The notes below the pieces were generated by a model. It searched no databases. It was not told where the DNA came from and was given only the letters and a program-made list of their open reading frames with translations. Below, one piece after another: positions 62,117 through 64,000 of a stretch of 64,000 nucleotides of DNA. Source of the DNA: Chitinophaga filiformis (GTDB lineage Bacteria; Bacteroidota; Bacteroidia; Chitinophagales; Chitinophagaceae); contig NZ_FNBN01000007.1 in assembly GCF_900102545.1 (NCBI RefSeq), positions 57,247 through 121,246 of the forward strand, read 5' to 3'. The position numbers and the translations under genes are program-made. Positions within the stretch are counted from its first letter, which is position 1. Each line of letters begins with the position of its first letter.

Positions 62117-62614
62117 ATGAGTAACAAACAATTGAGCACTGCTATCCTCTGCATGGCATTTGCGGCCATGGTAGCCTGTAAGGCGAAACCCACTGATACG
62201 CAGATCCAGGCAAAAGTTTCGGAACAACTCAGCACAATGCCGGAAGTGACGGCTGACGTCAAAGACGGTGTGGTAACACTTGCGGGTAACGTCGCCGATG
62301 ATGCTACCAAAGCTTCTGCTGAAGCGACGGTAAAATCCACCGAAGGTGTAAAGAGTGTCGTTAACAACATTATGGTGACGCCTGCCGCGCCACCTGAGCC
62401 GCCTGCTACCACCGCGACTAATACTGCTGATGATACGCTTCGTACCGGTGTTACGAACATCTCCAAAGATTTCCCCGGTGCGGATATTAAAGTCGACGCA
62501 GGTGTTATTACGGTTACGGGTGAACTCTCTGCTGCTAAATGGAAGACGCTGAAACAGGCTTTGGATGCCCTGCATCCGAAGAAAGTAGATGCTTCTGGTC
62601 TCACTGTAAAATAA
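62117..62614 (+). CDS. BON-domain lipoprotein
   Basis: This 165-residue protein has a lipobox (AAMVACKA, Cys at 21), so it should be anchored in the outer membrane or periplasmic face. One BON domain (about 27-88, with MPEVTADVKDGVVTLAGNVA) and a second, shorter BON-like segment (about 108-160, with DIKVDAGVITVTGELS) follow. BON proteins (OsmY-like) bind membranes or phospholipids under stress. It belongs to a three-gene unit with its neighbours. Confidence 0.8.
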   Translation: MSNKQLSTAILCMAFAAMVACKAKPTDTQIQAKVSEQLSTMPEVTADVKDGVVTLAGNVADDATKASAEATVKSTEGVKSVVNNIMVTPAAPPEPPATTATNTADDTLRTGVTNISKDFPGADIKVDAGVITVTGELSAAKWKTLKQALDALHPKKVDASGLTVK

Positions 62615-62632
62615 CCTTCTAAATCACTGTTT

Positions 62633-63055
62633 ATGTCATTACAGGACAAATACAAGGAACTGATAGATACCGCTAAATCTGCCGGTACAAGTAATCTCCA
62701 GGTGAATGAACAGGAAGGCGTGTTACACATTAGTGGCGAAGCGCCTAGTGGTGCGGTGAAGGACAATCTGTGGAATATCTACGGAAAGATTGATCCTAAT
62801 TTCCTCAGTGGCGATGTTGTCATGGATATTAAAGTGGCGACGGCTGTTGAAGGGGCAAAACTGGAAGTAGTGACTCAATCGTCGAATCTCAATGTGCGGA
62901 AGGGACCGGGGATTGATCAGCCGGTTGTTGGTAAGGCGGCGCATGCGGAGATGGTTACGCTGATCAGTAAGCATAGTGATCAGTGGTGGTTGATACGGAC
63001 TAAGGATGGCGAAGAGGGGTATGCGCATTCGCAGTATCTCCGGCCGGTTGAATGA
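62633..63055 (+). CDS. SH3b-domain protein with BON-like N-terminus
   Basis: This 140-residue protein has no obvious signal peptide. The N-terminal half (about 1-70, with QVNEQEGVLHISGEAPSGAV) resembles BON-type or LysM-associated folds, and the C-terminal half is a bacterial SH3 domain (about 76-138, with LNVRKGPGIDQPVVGKAAHA and WWLIRTKDGEEGYAHSQYL). SH3b domains bind peptidoglycan or related ligands. It follows the BON lipoprotein gene by 18 bp and probably works with it. Confidence 0.75.
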   Translation: MSLQDKYKELIDTAKSAGTSNLQVNEQEGVLHISGEAPSGAVKDNLWNIYGKIDPNFLSGDVVMDIKVATAVEGAKLEVVTQSSNLNVRKGPGIDQPVVGKAAHAEMVTLISKHSDQWWLIRTKDGEEGYAHSQYLRPVE

Positions 63056-63167
63056 TACTTTGATCTTTTTGAAGGGCGAATGGCGTGAGCTGTTCGCCTT
63101 TTTTTGTGCGAATGGCTTTTTGCGGATGATCGTAGCGAATTGGTGGTTGCGGAGGAGAGTGCGATTC
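63056..63167. other. Decayed sequence before palindromic element B
   Basis: TGCGAATGGC, TTTTGCGGATGATCGTAGCG and AATTGGTGGTTGCGG resemble scraps of the tail seen near 10.85-10.93 and 11.19 kb. No gene was seen. Confidence 0.4.
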
Positions 63168-63314
63168 GGTTTCAGTAAGGGACTACGGGCTGTACCCCTT
63201 TTCGAGACTTGATATTGAGCTTTATCAAGCGTATGGACATAAGAACAATATTAAACCCCTGTCAATCGTATAGGACTCTCAAAGGGCTAAGGCCCTTCGT
63301 CTCCTTCTGAAACC
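63168..63314. repeat. Large palindromic intergenic element, copy B
   Basis: A 147-bp imperfect palindrome begins GGTTTCAG and ends CTGAAACC. The inner arm 63187-63206 faces 63276-63295 (GGGCTGTACCCC against GGGCTAAGGCCC). The centre holds GAGCTTTATCAAGCG and ATTAAACCCCTG, as in copy A at 10934. Where A has GGTTTGAG/CTCAAACC, B has GGTTTCAG/CTGAAACC, a paired change. It lies between the convergent SH3b and PliI-like genes. The 210 bp after it (63315-63529) hold C/T-rich CCCTTCGTACCCTTC repeats and no gene. Confidence 0.8.
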
Positions 63315-63529
63315 TTCCGCTACTTAGGAGTATAAAGTGTAAGGAGCGAGATCCGTTTTTTCAGCCTTACTGTTTTACTTCTATACAAGAAGTATGTAGG
63401 TGCAAGTATAGCAGCACCCTTCGTACCCTTCACTCCCATTGTACCCCATCGTACCTTCATTCCCTTCGTTCCCTTCATCCTCTCACTGTCTTACTTCGAT
63501 ACGGTTACTTTATAATGCTTTACAATACA

Positions 63530-63564
63530 TTGCAATTACTTTGTAACTACTTGCAATTACTTTG
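63530..63564. repeat. Short tandem duplication at the PliI-like gene end
   Basis: TTGCAATTACTTTG occurs at 63530-63543 and again at 63551-63564, 21 bp apart. The second copy contains the stop codon of the minus-strand gene. Confidence 0.65.
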
Positions 63565-64000
63565 CTTCCCGTAGGATGAAGCCGTTCGCTTGCTTCTGTA
63601 AGGCATATTTGATGGTACGCTTTCCGCCGGAGGGCTTGCTATCAAGGTCGCCGTCCTTATAGAGGGGGTAAACACGCACGATCTGATGTTGCTGAATATA
63701 GAAGGAGTCCCTGCCACGGTAGCCTTCCTTGTCAGGGTTGTCGAAATCGCCGGAAAAGATCCTGACGGGCTTGTTGTTGATATAAGTGATGCCATAGACG
63801 CTGCCTGTAGCATCGGTGCCACTCGCAGAGGTGAAAAGGTAAACTTCAGGATTCCTGTCGTTATTGAGATCTTCTACTGTGGCTTTCTGTAGCATTCCTT
63901 TCACATCCCTGATCACAGTACTATCCGCTTTTGAAGAATCTCCTTTAAGATTAGTAGCCGCTATTGTGATGGTGCGGAGTGATCCATCGCCTTTGGAGAC
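63557..64000 (-). CDS. PliI-like secreted protein (5' end outside window)
   Basis: The last 147 residues of a protein whose frame stays open to the window edge. It shows VEDLNNDRNPEVYLFTSASG, YRGRDSFYIQQHQIVRVYPL and YKDGDLDSKPSGGKRTIKYA, the pattern of the periplasmic inhibitor of I-type lysozyme (PliI-like) group common in Bacteroidota. An internal GTG at 63916 is not the start, because coding sequence continues before it (SLRTITIAATNLKGDSSKAD). A signal peptide would be expected beyond the edge. Lysozyme inhibition is an inference from the family. Confidence 0.75.
   Translation of the reverse strand, partial: VSKGDGSLRTITIAATNLKGDSSKADSTVIRDVKGMLQKATVEDLNNDRNPEVYLFTSASGTDATGSVYGITYINNKPVRIFSGDFDNPDKEGYRGRDSFYIQQHQIVRVYPLYKDGDLDSKPSGGKRTIKYALQKQANGFILREAK

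Noticed and set aside
1..64000. tRNA, rRNA or known riboswitches
   Set aside because: No tRNA-like cloverleaf with T-loop GTTCRANYC, no rRNA segment and no recognised riboswitch core was found by reading the gaps; a covariance search was not possible.

Overview
The window looks like a piece of a Bacteroidota chromosome, most likely a Chitinophaga-like member of the Chitinophagaceae. Three observations support this. Start codons rarely have a Shine-Dalgarno sequence, and several genes carry the Bacteroidota promoter pattern (TTG, then about 19 nt, then TAnnTTTG). Many secreted proteins belong to Bacteroidota-type families (DUF6089-like barrel, DUF6265, PliI-like, lipocalin-like). Iron-sulfur assembly uses a complete suf operon. 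The genus is an inference from protein style; no rRNA or tRNA gene was seen.

Layout. 0-10.9 kb: a minus-strand operon for reductive pyrimidine catabolism. Reading along its own strand it encodes a CoA-acylating semialdehyde dehydrogenase, a class III aminotransferase, an NCS1 transporter, dihydropyrimidinase, beta-ureidopropionase, PreT and PreA. A divergent Lrp/AsnC regulator sits upstream. Together these could take up uracil or thymine and carry it to acetyl-CoA or propionyl-CoA. 11-17 kb: a trypsin-fold protease without a signal peptide, an Old-Yellow-Enzyme reductase, and a small replication-type ATPase/HTH pair beside a possible IS21-like end. 17.1-20.4 kb: an arsenic cluster (arsR, arsM, arsN-like, acr3, arsC) with two ArsR-box candidates. 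20.6-24.4 kb: a GH65 enzyme, then an SDR with an AraC regulator. 24.5-30.1 kb: an imuA-imuB-dnaE2 mutagenesis cassette behind a perfect dyad. 30-36 kb: exonuclease III, an AraC/esterase pair, two small unknown genes and a saccharopine-dehydrogenase-like enzyme. 36-40.7 kb: trmN6, tsaD and a MacB-like permease facing prfC. 41-52 kb: UbiD, envelope proteins, an AraC-GyrI regulator, an AI-2E-type permease, acetyltransferases and half a DMT transporter. 53.5-61.3 kb: a SufR-like regulator, a flavodoxin-fold reductase and sufA-B-C-D-S-E-T. 61.5-64 kb: small envelope proteins and a PliI-like gene cut by the window end.

The least explained content lies between genes. (1) A family of about 147-181 bp imperfect palindromes has three copies (10.93, 53.10 and 63.17 kb). 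Each lies between convergent genes, and the arms change together between copies, as a conserved fold would. One copy has its left half triplicated. (2) A two-hairpin repeat with the fixed linker CGCTACAAACA recurs at 0, 3.0, 7.0-7.35 and 41.0-41.2 kb, with a degenerate copy at 11.17 kb. It always has the same orientation and lies 35-90 bp behind the stop of a minus-strand gene. (3) At five or so genes the last codons, or the bases just after the stop, are tandemly duplicated downstream.
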